Part shown: in pieces, positions 54,053 through 62,624 of the stretch
Numbering within the stretch: the first letter of the stretch is position 1
How the letters are laid out: each line of letters starts with the position of its first letter
Assembly (NCBI GenBank): GCA_039808365.1
Contig: JBDHSX010000002.1
Span: 1-64,000, forward strand
Direction: 5' to 3'
DNA length: 64,000 bases
DNA from: 62-47 sp039808365
Lineage (GTDB): Bacteria > Pseudomonadota > Alphaproteobacteria > Rhizobiales > Xanthobacteraceae
Made by a program: the position numbers and the translations under genes
Notes under the pieces: generated by a model
Told to the model about the DNA's origin: nothing
The model's database searches: none
Seen by the model: only the letters and a program-made list of their open reading frames with translations

Positions 54053-56311
54053 TCAATCGTCGCCGTCGCGCAGCCGTCGCCACGCCGCGCCGAGGATGTT
54101 CGAATAATCGTCGGTCCAGACCCGCTGATCGGCGGGCGCGGTGGTTTTGACCCATTTCTCGTCCGCCGCGAGGTCGCCGATATCGGCCACATCCCGCGCC
54201 GAGAGCACCACATCGGTGGTGAACACGTAAGCATCGTCGCGGCCGGAATCCTCGTTGAAACGCCAGCTCGTCAGCCCGTTGGCGTCGGCGATGCCGGCCG
54301 CGACGCCGGCGAGATCGAGGTGCCGGTTGGAGACGTGCATCAGCACCGCGCCCCGCGGCGCCAGCTTGGCGCGGTAGATCGCCATCGCCTCGCGGGTGGC
54401 GAGATGGACCGGAATGGCGTCGGACGAATAGGCGTCGACGATGACGAGGTCATATCCGCCATCCGGCTCGCGCGCGAAGGTGAGCCGGGCGTCGCCCAGC
54501 ACCGGCCGCATCTCGGGCATGCACTTGGCCATGAAGGTGAAGTGGCGCGGATCGCGCGCGGTGTCGATCATGGTCTGGTCGATCTCGAAAAACCGCCAAT
54601 CCTCGCCGGGCTCGGCGGCGCAGGCCAGCGTCCCGGCGCCGAGACCGATCACCGCGACGCGGATCGGCCCGTTCTTGCGGGCGCGGATCGCGGCGATGGC
54701 CCGTCCGATGCCGCCGTCCTGGGCGTAGTAGGAAATCGGCTCGGGACGGCCGGTGACCCTGGTGCCGTCGTCGTTCAGCATCCGCTCGGCGCCGTGGATC
54801 GTGGTGCCGTGCATCAGCACGTGAAAGCGGCCGTCGGGGGTCGCCACGATCTTGTGGACGCCGAAGAAGCTGCGCACCGTGGTCACCCGCCCCTCGTCCG
54901 CCGAATAGACCCGCAGCAGCAGCAACGCCAGCGCCACGGTGGCCGCGACCTGCCAGCGATTGCCGCGCGGCACCAGCGCGACCAGCGCCGCCAGCACGCC
55001 CAGCGCGCCGATGACGTAGATGCGCCGTTCATCCAGCCAGTCGAACCACGCGCCGCCGCTGACCGCCGGCAACGCCAGCGCCGCCGCCAGCAGCGCCAGC
55101 ACTGCCCAGTACCAGCGGGCGAGCCTCGGCCAGCGCTCGCGGAGCGGCGGCCGGCACAGCGCCGCGAGAACGATCAGGATCGGATATTCGGCGATCCACG
55201 AGAAGGTGAACGGCGCGATCAGGCCGGCGAACAGGCCGCCGACCATGCCGCCGAACGACAGCGCGACATAGAACCCGGTGAGATGGCGCGGCGCCGGGCG
55301 GGTGCGCGCCAGTTCGCCGTGGCAGGCCATCGCAATCACGAAGAAGCAAAGCTGATGACCGCCCAGCATCAGCAGCAGGTTCCGTTCGCCGCCCATCGCC
55401 AGCAGCACGACGGCGCCGGCGATCGCAAATGGCTGCAACGCCAACATCCACTTGTGCGGCAGCAGCGGCCGCGACTGGAACACCAGCACCCAGGTCAAGA
55501 GATAGAGCGACAGCGGCAGCACCCACAACAGCGGCGCGACGGCGACGTCGGTGGAGATGTGCGCCGTCACCGCGATCAGGAGGCCGGACGGCACCGCCGC
55601 GAGGAAAATCCAGCGCAGGCGGGTGAGCCATGACGGCGGCGGACGATCGTCCGCCGCGTCCGCCACCGGCTCAGCCGCGATCGCCCGCGGCGAGCGCAGC
55701 AGCGCCACGCCGCAACCGGCGATCAGCACGACCAGCAGCCCGTAGCCGACGGTCCACAGCAGGTTCTGGTCGCGCAGCGACAGCACGGGCTCCAGCAGGA
55801 ACGGATAGGACAACAGCGCCAGAAAGCTGCCGATGTTCGACGAGGCATAAAGGAAATACGGATCGCGCCCGCCGGGGTGGCCGGTGCGGACGAACCACGC
55901 CTGCAACAAGGGATTGTTGGCGGCGAGCGCGAAGAACGGCAGGCCGATCGAGGCCGCGAACAGGCCGAGCAGCCAGACCGCGTAGCCACCGCCCGGCGGT
56001 TCGCCCCACCCCTTCGCGATCGCCAGCGGCAGCGCCGTCAGCGCGACGATCAGCAGCATCAGGTGAATGGCGACGGCGGCGCGGCCGGGCAGCCGCGTCA
56101 GATAATGCGCGTAAAGATAGCCGCCAAGCAGCAGCGACTGAAAGAACACCATCGCCACCGACCACACCGCCGGCGAGCCGCCGAGCCGCGGCAGCACCAT
56201 CTTGGTGAACAGCGGCTGCACCGAGAACAGCAATAGCGCGCTCAGGAAGATCGCGGCGGTGTACAGGATCAGGATAACGCGGTGACGCGTGTCGGCGGGC
56301 TCCTGGCGCAA
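54053..56311 (-). CDS. Membrane-fused spermidine-synthase-like protein
   Basis: The protein has 752 residues. The first 450-500 are hydrophobic, with about twelve helices that resemble a transporter-like module (LILYTAAIFLSALLLFSVQP start). The C-terminal 250 residues are a spermidine-synthase-like Rossmann domain (VAVIGLGAGTLACAA and DLVIVDAYSSDAIPVHLATREA). The canonical polyamine-synthase Asp motifs are only partly kept. Fused proteins of this kind are common in proteobacteria but their reaction is unknown. It is divergent from the desaturase-like gene. Confidence 0.85.
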   Translation of the reverse strand: MRQEPADTRHRVILILYTAAIFLSALLLFSVQPLFTKMVLPRLGGSPAVWSVAMVFFQSLLLGGYLYAHYLTRLPGRAAVAIHLMLLIVALTALPLAIAKGWGEPPGGGYAVWLLGLFAASIGLPFFALAANNPLLQAWFVRTGHPGGRDPYFLYASSNIGSFLALLSYPFLLEPVLSLRDQNLLWTVGYGLLVVLIAGCGVALLRSPRAIAAEPVADAADDRPPPSWLTRLRWIFLAAVPSGLLIAVTAHISTDVAVAPLLWVLPLSLYLLTWVLVFQSRPLLPHKWMLALQPFAIAGAVVLLAMGGERNLLLMLGGHQLCFFVIAMACHGELARTRPAPRHLTGFYVALSFGGMVGGLFAGLIAPFTFSWIAEYPILIVLAALCRPPLRERWPRLARWYWAVLALLAAALALPAVSGGAWFDWLDERRIYVIGALGVLAALVALVPRGNRWQVAATVALALLLLRVYSADEGRVTTVRSFFGVHKIVATPDGRFHVLMHGTTIHGAERMLNDDGTRVTGRPEPISYYAQDGGIGRAIAAIRARKNGPIRVAVIGLGAGTLACAAEPGEDWRFFEIDQTMIDTARDPRHFTFMAKCMPEMRPVLGDARLTFAREPDGGYDLVIVDAYSSDAIPVHLATREAMAIYRAKLAPRGAVLMHVSNRHLDLAGVAAGIADANGLTSWRFNEDSGRDDAYVFTTDVVLSARDVADIGDLAADEKWVKTTAPADQRVWTDDYSNILGAAWRRLRDGDD

Positions 56312-56420
56312 GTTCGATCTCCCTCAGCAAGGTTACGGCGAGCGCCGCGAGAAAAGGCTGCAACCGGCCCCGCGATCCCGGTACAGTGAGCGCCAGACAT
56401 CCCTGCTTCATAACAACAAT

Positions 56421-58028
56421 ATGGCCGAATTGAATACCGACGTTGTCATCATCGGCGCGGGCCACAACGGCCTCACCTGCGCGGCCTATCTGGCGATGGC
56501 GGGCCTCACCGTGCGCGTGGTGGAGCGTCGCGCGGTGGTGGGCGGCGCGGCGGTGACCGAGGAATTTCATCCCGGCTTCCGCAATTCGGTGGCGGCCTAC
56601 ACCGTCAGCCTGCTCAACCCGAAGGTAATCGCCGACCTCAAGCTGTACGATCACGGCCTCAAAATCGTTGAGCGCCGCGCGCAAAATTTCCTGCCGACGC
56701 CCGGCGGTGACTATCTGCTGACCGGCGAGGGCCGCACGGCGGCCTCATTGGCCCGCCTCAACGCCCGCGACGTCGAACGCTACGATACGTTCACGCGCGA
56801 GTTGGAAGCCATCGCCGACGTGCTGCGGCAACTGGTGCTGCGCGCGCCGCCCAATCTGGTCGCGGGGTTTGGCGCGGGCGCGATCCGCGAAGGCCTCAAC
56901 GCGCTCGGCGCGGCCAACGTGCTGCGCGCGCTGCCGATCGAGCGCCAACGGTGGCTGCTCGACCTGTTCACCCGCTCCGCCGGCGAGATGCTCGACGAGA
57001 CCTTCGAGGGCGACCTGGTCAAGGCGCTGTTCGGTTTCGACGCCATCGTCGGCAACTACGCCAGCCCCTATGCCGCCGGCTCCGCCTACGTCATGCTGCA
57101 CCACGCTTTCGGCGAGGTGAACGGCCGGAAAGGCGCGTGGGGCCACGCCATCGGCGGCATGGGCGCGATCACCCAGGCGATGGCGGCTTCCGCGCGTACC
57201 CATGGCGCGGAAATCGAAACCGGGGCCGGCGTTCGCGAGGTGACCGTGGAGGCGGGCCGCGCCACCGGCGTCGTGCTCGACGACGGCCGTCGCATCCGCG
57301 CCCGCTATGTCGCCGCCAACGTCAATCCGAAACTGCTCTATACCCGGCTGGTGCCGAAGGATGCGCTACCGGCGGCGTTTCTGTCCCGCATCGAACGCTG
57401 GCGCAACGGCTCCGGCACCTTCCGGATGAACGTCGCGCTGGCGGCGCTGCCCTCGTTCACGGCGCTGCCCGGCGACGGCGACCATCTCAGCGCCGGCATC
57501 ATCATCGCCCCGAGTCTGGGCTACATGGACCGCGCCTGGCGCGACGCCCGCGACCACGGCTGGAGCCGCGCGCCGGTGGTGGAGATGCTGATTCCGTCCA
57601 CCCTCGATGGTTCGCTGGCCCCGGCCGGCCGCCACGTCGCCAGTCTGTTCTGCCAGCATGTCGCGCTGGTGCTGCCGGACGGCGGGTCATGGGACGACCA
57701 TCGCGAGGCGGTCGCCGACCTGATGATCGCCACGGTGGACGCTTACGCGCCCGGCTTCGCGGCCAGCGTCATCGGCCGGCAGGTGCTGTCGCCGCTCGAT
57801 CTCGAACGCCAGTTCGGCCTTCTCGGCGGCGACATCTTCCACGGCGCGCTGACGCTGAACCAGCTGTTCTCGGCACGGCCGATGCTCGGCCATGCCGACT
57901 ATCGCGGACCGCTCAAGGGGCTCTACCATTGCGGCTCGGGCAGCCATCCCGGCGGCGGCGTCACCGGCGCGCCGGGCCACAACGCCGCCCGCGCGATCCT
58001 GCGCGATCACCGCGCCTTGTTCGGCTGA
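56421..58028 (+). CDS. Phytoene-desaturase-like FAD oxidoreductase
   Basis: This 535-residue flavoprotein has the N-terminal dinucleotide motif VVIIGAGHNGLTCAAYLA (8-25) followed by VVERRAVVGGAAVTEEFHPG. The C-terminal CRTI-like signature is YHCGSGSHPGGGVTGAPGHNAAR. It belongs to the NAD(P)/FAD amine-oxidase/phytoene dehydrogenase superfamily (PYROXD2-like). No carotenoid genes are near, so a carotenoid role is not supported. The substrate is unknown. The ATG at 56421 was chosen for its conserved N-terminus. Confidence 0.88.
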   Translation: MAELNTDVVIIGAGHNGLTCAAYLAMAGLTVRVVERRAVVGGAAVTEEFHPGFRNSVAAYTVSLLNPKVIADLKLYDHGLKIVERRAQNFLPTPGGDYLLTGEGRTAASLARLNARDVERYDTFTRELEAIADVLRQLVLRAPPNLVAGFGAGAIREGLNALGAANVLRALPIERQRWLLDLFTRSAGEMLDETFEGDLVKALFGFDAIVGNYASPYAAGSAYVMLHHAFGEVNGRKGAWGHAIGGMGAITQAMAASARTHGAEIETGAGVREVTVEAGRATGVVLDDGRRIRARYVAANVNPKLLYTRLVPKDALPAAFLSRIERWRNGSGTFRMNVALAALPSFTALPGDGDHLSAGIIIAPSLGYMDRAWRDARDHGWSRAPVVEMLIPSTLDGSLAPAGRHVASLFCQHVALVLPDGGSWDDHREAVADLMIATVDAYAPGFAASVIGRQVLSPLDLERQFGLLGGDIFHGALTLNQLFSARPMLGHADYRGPLKGLYHCGSGSHPGGGVTGAPGHNAARAILRDHRALFG

Positions 58029-58272
58029 GGCTTCGTTCACTCTCCATGCGGCGAAAAGCACCTCTCCGGTGGCTGGACAAGTCCGGCAATATCCTTGCTG
58101 ATAACGACCGAGGGCACGACGCGGACGGCAGAGAGTCGCCGTCAGGCCCAGGAGCGCGCGGTTCTGATTGATGAGGTGCGCTGCCGCCGGCGCGCCGTCC
58201 TCTCCGCGGAAAAGCGACCGGCGAGGTCGCAAGGGAGCACACACCGCAGGCACACATCGCAAGGGGGCGCAC

Positions 58273-58797
58273 ATGGAATCGATCATTCGCTTCGCGCTGA
58301 GCAACTTTACGCTGACATTCGTCATCCTCGGCCTTGTCGCCTCAGCCATCGCGCTTGCCCGAGCGCCGAAACCGCTGACCGCGCCGGTCGTCGTCGAGGC
58401 GCTGTTGTCCTACTTCATCTTGTTCTCGGTGGGCGTCAGCTTTTTCTACAATTTCGTCATGCATACGTTCTTCGGCGAGATGAGCGCGGCGTTCATCGGC
58501 TGGGCCGACAGCCCGTTCCAGGCCGAAGTCGGCTATGCCAGTCTCGGCTTCGCGCTGATCGGCTTCCTCGCCTTTCGCGGCGGCTTCGAGATACGCCTCG
58601 CCGCGGTCACCGGCATTGCCGCATTCCTGTGGGGCGCGGCTGCCGGCCATATCCACGAGATTGTCCATGCCGGCAATTTCGCCTCCGGCAACGCCGGGAT
58701 CATTCTCTATACCGACATTTTTCTGCCGCTCGCCGGCTTCGTCCTGCTGTGGCTGCAACACCGGTATCGCGACGCAAGCCCGCCGCCCCGGCGCTGA
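58273..58797 (+). CDS. DUF6790 membrane protein
   Basis: The protein has 174 residues and four or five hydrophobic helices. These include LTFVILGLVASAIALA and VVEALLSYFILFSVGVSFFYNFVMHTFF, followed by GYASLGFALIGFLAFRGGFE and the conserved GHIHEIVHAGNFASGNAG. The two His-rich motifs inside the membrane suggest a metal or haem site. The pattern is that of the DUF6790 family, function unknown. An ATG at 58273 follows GGGGGCG. It is on the same strand as the desaturase-like gene but 244 bp away. Confidence 0.75.
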   Translation: MESIIRFALSNFTLTFVILGLVASAIALARAPKPLTAPVVVEALLSYFILFSVGVSFFYNFVMHTFFGEMSAAFIGWADSPFQAEVGYASLGFALIGFLAFRGGFEIRLAAVTGIAAFLWGAAAGHIHEIVHAGNFASGNAGIILYTDIFLPLAGFVLLWLQHRYRDASPPPRR

Positions 58798-59072
58798 ATG
58801 CTCCGCGCAGCGTCGCGCGATCGACCGCTCGGCCCTGATCGCGCCCGGCCGGGATATCCTGGGGACAACCTTGTGGGCAAGATGTTGAAAAATCGCCTGC
58901 GAGTCTGTGGACTACCCTCTCGACAGGCTGGGGAAGCGGGCCTGGACAAAGCGGCGGCGACCCGGTGTGCAACTACTCCGTCATGAGGTGGAAAACTCTT
59001 GAATTGCCGGTGGGCCGCATGTGAACAAGGAGGCTTCACAGCAGCCTTTGTCTCTCCCATGACAATCCTCTC

Positions 59073-59969
59073 ATGACCGCCACCGTGACACCGCCCAGCA
59101 CCAGCGCCACCTTCGCCATTGGCGACGAACGTCGCGCGCGGGCCATTGTTGACGTGATGGAGGAAAGCCTCGACCCCGGCGAGGTCGCGGTCGCCGCGTT
59201 CGAGAACCCTGACGGCGTCTGGGAGATTGTGCTGCATTTCTCCGCGCCCCCCGACGAGGACGCGATCCGCCATCTGGTCGGCCTCGCCGCCGGCGATGAC
59301 GCGGCGGCGGCGCTGGCGTTCCGGACGGTGGAGGCGAAAGACTGGGTCGCGGCCAGCCTCGAAGGGCTGGTCCCGGTGCCCGCCGGGCGCTTCGTCGTCC
59401 ACGGCCGGCATGATCGCGCCCGGATCGCGACCAACAAACTCGGCATCGAGATCGAGGCGGCGCTGGCGTTCGGCACCGGCCATCACGGCACGACGCGCGG
59501 CTGCCTGCTGCTGCTCGACGCGGCGTTGAAACGCCGCCGCCCGGCGCGCGTGCTGGACCTCGGTTCCGGCACCGGCGTGCTGGCGATCGCCGCCGCCAAG
59601 GCGCTGCGAACGCCGGTGCTGGCCAGCGACATCGATCCGCAGGCGGTCATCGTCGCCCGCGACAACGCGCGACTGAACGATGTCGGGCCGCTGATCGAGG
59701 CGGTCCGCGCCACCGGTTTCGCCGCGCCAGAATTCCGCCAATACGCGCCGTTCGACCTGATCCTCGCCAACATCCTCGCCAATCCGCTGCGACAAATGGC
59801 GCCGGCGATGGCGGCGCATCTTGCGCCCCGGGGGCAGGTGATCCTGTCGGGCTTGCTGCCGGCGCACACGCGCGGCGTGATCGCGGCCTATCGCGCGGTC
59901 GGGTTGGTGCTGGCCCGGCGCATGCAGGTGGATGGCTGGTGCAGCCTGCTGCTGCGGCGGCCGGTCTAG
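59073..59969 (+). CDS. prmA: Ribosomal protein L11 methyltransferase
   Basis: PrmA trimethylates L11. The 298 residues comprise a substrate-recognition N-terminal domain, then the SAM domain with GTGHHGTTRGCLLLLD, VLDLGSGTGVLAIAAAKAL and DLILANILANPLRQMAP. The length is typical. The 275 bp before the start contain no recognisable gene. It converges with a small minus-strand gene across a dispersed repeat. Confidence 0.94.
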   Translation: MTATVTPPSTSATFAIGDERRARAIVDVMEESLDPGEVAVAAFENPDGVWEIVLHFSAPPDEDAIRHLVGLAAGDDAAAALAFRTVEAKDWVAASLEGLVPVPAGRFVVHGRHDRARIATNKLGIEIEAALAFGTGHHGTTRGCLLLLDAALKRRRPARVLDLGSGTGVLAIAAAKALRTPVLASDIDPQAVIVARDNARLNDVGPLIEAVRATGFAAPEFRQYAPFDLILANILANPLRQMAPAMAAHLAPRGQVILSGLLPAHTRGVIAAYRAVGLVLARRMQVDGWCSLLLRRPV

Positions 59970-59980
59970 CGCCGCTGAAT

Positions 59981-60047
59981 CGTCATGGCGAGCAAAGCCA
60001 AGCGATCCAGAAAGCCACGACGCAAGGACTGGATCTTCGCAATGACG
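59981..60047. repeat. Dispersed imperfect inverted repeat, copy 5 (degenerate)
   Basis: It begins CGTCATGGCGAGCAAAGCC and ends GATCTTCGCAATGACG with shortened arms. It starts 11 bp after the prmA stop and ends 13 bp before the stop of the convergent small gene. Confidence 0.7.
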
Positions 60048-60060
60048 GGCCGAGACGATC

Positions 60061-60261
60061 TTAGCGTTGCCCGGCCTGTTTCGGTTTCGACAGGTCGGAG
60101 CCCTGCGTCGTCACGCGGCTGCGCGCGGTGAAGCGATCGAGCATCCGGCGCAGTCGGCCGCGCGGCTTCGCCGTCTCGACGGACGGCTCCGGCGCGCGCG
60201 AGGCGGATGCGCGCGGCGCGGGGGAGGACAACTTCTCAAACGTAAAGGCGGGCAAAATCAT
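60061..60261 (-). CDS. Small basic hypothetical protein
   Basis: This 66-residue protein (MILPAFTFEKLSSPAPRASA at its start) is rich in Ser, Arg, Pro and Ala. It has one amphipathic basic segment (PRGRLRRMLDRFTARSR, about 33-49) and no hydrophobic helix. I do not recognise a family. A dispersed repeat that elsewhere separates convergent genes lies just beyond its stop, which gives indirect support that the gene is real. It is divergent from the aminopeptidase gene. Confidence 0.5.
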   Translation of the reverse strand: MILPAFTFEKLSSPAPRASASRAPEPSVETAKPRGRLRRMLDRFTARSRVTTQGSDLSKPKQAGQR

Positions 60262-60494
60262 CCCCTATCGTTCGGACCGAGTTGAAACACTCCCGACGTT
60301 TCCCGATATAGTCGCATGTTGTTGGGTTGCGGGCGCGGTCGCCATGATGCGTTGGTCACTGGCGGCGATGCCCTGCCCGTCTGGCGCGGGCAGATCAATC
60401 TATTCTAAATTGGACTGCTTTTACAACATGACATCCTGACTTTCCCGTCTTTCCGCAACCGTTGTCCGCAGCCGCGTCAAACCATCGAGGAATC

Positions 60495-62339
60495 ATGTTC
60501 GAGGCTCACTTCCAGACCTTCGAGGACCCGGAAAGCGGCGTTGCGCTGGCCGCGCGGCTGATGGCGTTGCGCGCCGAACTCGCGCAGCGGAACCTGACGG
60601 GTTTCGTCATTCCCCGCGCCGACGCGCAGCAGAACGAATATGTCGCGCCCTCCGAGGAACGGCTGGCGTGGCTGACCGGCTTCACCGGATCGGCGGGCCT
60701 CGCCATCGTGCTGCGGCATGACGCGGCGTTGTTCGTCGACGGTCGCTATACGCTGCAAGCCGCCGCCCAGGTGGACACCAAGGCGTGGCGCGTCGAATCG
60801 CTGATCGATCCGCCGCCGGAAAGCTGGCTCACCGCCCATGTCGCGACCGGCGACCGCATCGGCTTCGATCCATGGCTGCACACCACCGCGGCGGCGGAGC
60901 GGCTGGCGGCCGCCTGCGCCAAGGCCGGCGCGGAGCTGGTCGCGGTGGAGCGCAATCCGATCGACGCGATCTGGCGCGAACGCCCGGCGCCGCCGCTCGG
61001 CCCGGTGTCGATTCACGACGCCCGATTCGCCGGGGTTTCCGCCGCCGACAAGTTGAATCAAATCCGCGGCGAGATCGCCCGCCTCGGCACCGACGCGCTG
61101 GTGCTGTCGGATTCGCACGCCGTGGCCTGGACTTTCAACATTCGCGGCGCGGACGTTTCGCACACGCCGCTGCCGTTGTCCTACGCGCTGGTGCCGAAGG
61201 ACGGGCGGCCCACGATCTTCATCGATCCGCGAAAACTCTCCAACAGCGTGCGCGACGCGCTTGAAGGCGAGGCCGAGGTCGCCGCGCCCGACGCGATGAC
61301 ATCGCGCCTGACGCAGCTTGCGCAAGGCGGCGCTTCCATCGCCCTCGACAGCGCCACCGCCGCCGACGCGCTCAGTCGTCTTATCACCGGCGCGGGCGGC
61401 AAGGCGGTGCGCGGCAACGATCCGGTCAGCCTGTTGAAGGCGGTGAAGAATACGGCCGAGATCGCCGGCGCCCGCAGCGCGCATCAGCGCGACGCGGTGG
61501 CGCTGGCGCGCTTCCTCGCCTGGGTGGACCGCGAGGCACCTGGCGGCAAGCTCACCGAGATCGACGCGGTGGAGGCGCTGGAAACATTTCGCCGTGACAC
61601 CGGCGCGCTGAAGGACGTCTCGTTCCCCACCATCTCCGGCGCCGGGCCGAACGGGGCCATCGTGCACTATCGCGTTACCCGCAAGAGTAACCGCCGCATC
61701 ATGCCGGGCGACCTGCTGCTGATCGATTCCGGCGCGCAATACGAGGACGGCACCACCGACGTCACCCGCACCATCGCCGTGGGCGAGCCGACGCAGGAGA
61801 TGCGCGACCGCTTCACCCGCGTGCTGCGCGGTCACATCGCCATCGCCCGCGCGGTGTTTCCCGACGGCACCACCGGCGCGCAGCTCGACACCCTGGCGCG
61901 GCAATTCCTGTGGCAGGCCGGCCTCGATTTCGAGCACGGCACAGGCCACGGCGTCGGCAGCTATCTGTCGGTGCATGAAGGGCCGGCGCGAATTTCAAAA
62001 CTCGGCGCGACGCCGCTCAAGCGCGGCATGATCCTGTCCAACGAACCGGGCTACTACAAGACCGGCGCATTCGGCATCCGCATCGAAAATCTCGAACTGG
62101 TGGTGGCCGCCGCAATCGACGGCGCGGAAAAGCCGATGAACGCTTTCGAGACGCTGACGCTCGCGCCGATCGACCGCCGCCTGATCGACCGCCGCTTCAG
62201 CAAGAAAGAAGTGAAGTGGCTCAACGATTATCACGTGCGGGTCAGGGACACGGTGCGGCCGCATGTCGACGAGGCGACGCGCGTCTGGCTCGACGCCGCC
62301 ACCGCGCCGATTCCATATGAGGATCACTTTCCGGGGTGA
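60495..62339 (+). CDS. M24 family aminopeptidase P
   Basis: This 614-residue metallopeptidase removes an N-terminal residue before proline. It has the three-domain layout of the long (eukaryote-like) aminopeptidase P: two creatinase-like N-terminal domains, then the pita-bread catalytic domain (from about 310). The metal ligands are in LLIDSGAQYEDGTTDVTRT (two Asp), GTGHGVGSYL (His) and the Glu residues of NEPGYY and the later IENLE segment. The start ATG at 60495 has GAGGAA upstream. It converges with ligA. Confidence 0.93.
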   Translation: MFEAHFQTFEDPESGVALAARLMALRAELAQRNLTGFVIPRADAQQNEYVAPSEERLAWLTGFTGSAGLAIVLRHDAALFVDGRYTLQAAAQVDTKAWRVESLIDPPPESWLTAHVATGDRIGFDPWLHTTAAAERLAAACAKAGAELVAVERNPIDAIWRERPAPPLGPVSIHDARFAGVSAADKLNQIRGEIARLGTDALVLSDSHAVAWTFNIRGADVSHTPLPLSYALVPKDGRPTIFIDPRKLSNSVRDALEGEAEVAAPDAMTSRLTQLAQGGASIALDSATAADALSRLITGAGGKAVRGNDPVSLLKAVKNTAEIAGARSAHQRDAVALARFLAWVDREAPGGKLTEIDAVEALETFRRDTGALKDVSFPTISGAGPNGAIVHYRVTRKSNRRIMPGDLLLIDSGAQYEDGTTDVTRTIAVGEPTQEMRDRFTRVLRGHIAIARAVFPDGTTGAQLDTLARQFLWQAGLDFEHGTGHGVGSYLSVHEGPARISKLGATPLKRGMILSNEPGYYKTGAFGIRIENLELVVAAAIDGAEKPMNAFETLTLAPIDRRLIDRRFSKKEVKWLNDYHVRVRDTVRPHVDEATRVWLDAATAPIPYEDHFPG

Positions 62340-62357
62340 GGCGAACTTCGTCGTTTG

Positions 62358-62440
62358 CGTCATTGCGAGCGCAGCGAAGCAATCCAGGGACGACGAAGGA
62401 AAAACTGGATTGCTTCGTCGCTTCGCTCCTCGCAATGACG
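62358..62440. repeat. Dispersed imperfect inverted repeat, copy 6
   Basis: It begins CGTCATTGCGAGCGCAGCG and ends CGCTCCTCGCAATGACG, with AAGCAATCCAG and CTGGATTGCTTCGTCG inside. It starts 18 bp after the aminopeptidase P stop, in the gap to convergent ligA. Confidence 0.9.
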
Positions 62441-62491
62441 ACAAGATGAGGAATCGAACTTAAATTCGTCTCGCTCCGGCAAGGCAATTAT

Positions 62492-62617
62492 CGTCGTCCC
62501 CGCGCAGGCGGGGACCCAGACTCCGGAGCAGCGGTGATATGAATAACGCCGGCTGCTCACGCTTATGATCACAATCAACGCCAGGGGTTATGGGTCCCCG
62601 CCTGCGCGGGGACGACG
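62492..62617. repeat. 27-bp perfect inverted arms flanking 72 bp
   Basis: The arm at 62492-62518 (CGTCGTCCCCGCGCAGG...) is the exact reverse complement of 62591-62617. Each arm also contains its own GTCCCCGC/GCGGGGAC-like hairpin. The 72-bp spacer has no gene. It resembles a non-autonomous miniature element or mosaic repeat and lies 7 bp beyond the ligA stop. Confidence 0.75.
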
Positions 62618-62624
62618 GAGAGGT

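Noticed and set aside
58798..59072. Search for a gene or replication origin in the gap before prmA (TTGTGGGCA, ATGTGAACA-like words)
   Set aside because: The words are too unlike DnaA boxes and not clustered. No frame with a ribosome site is seen.
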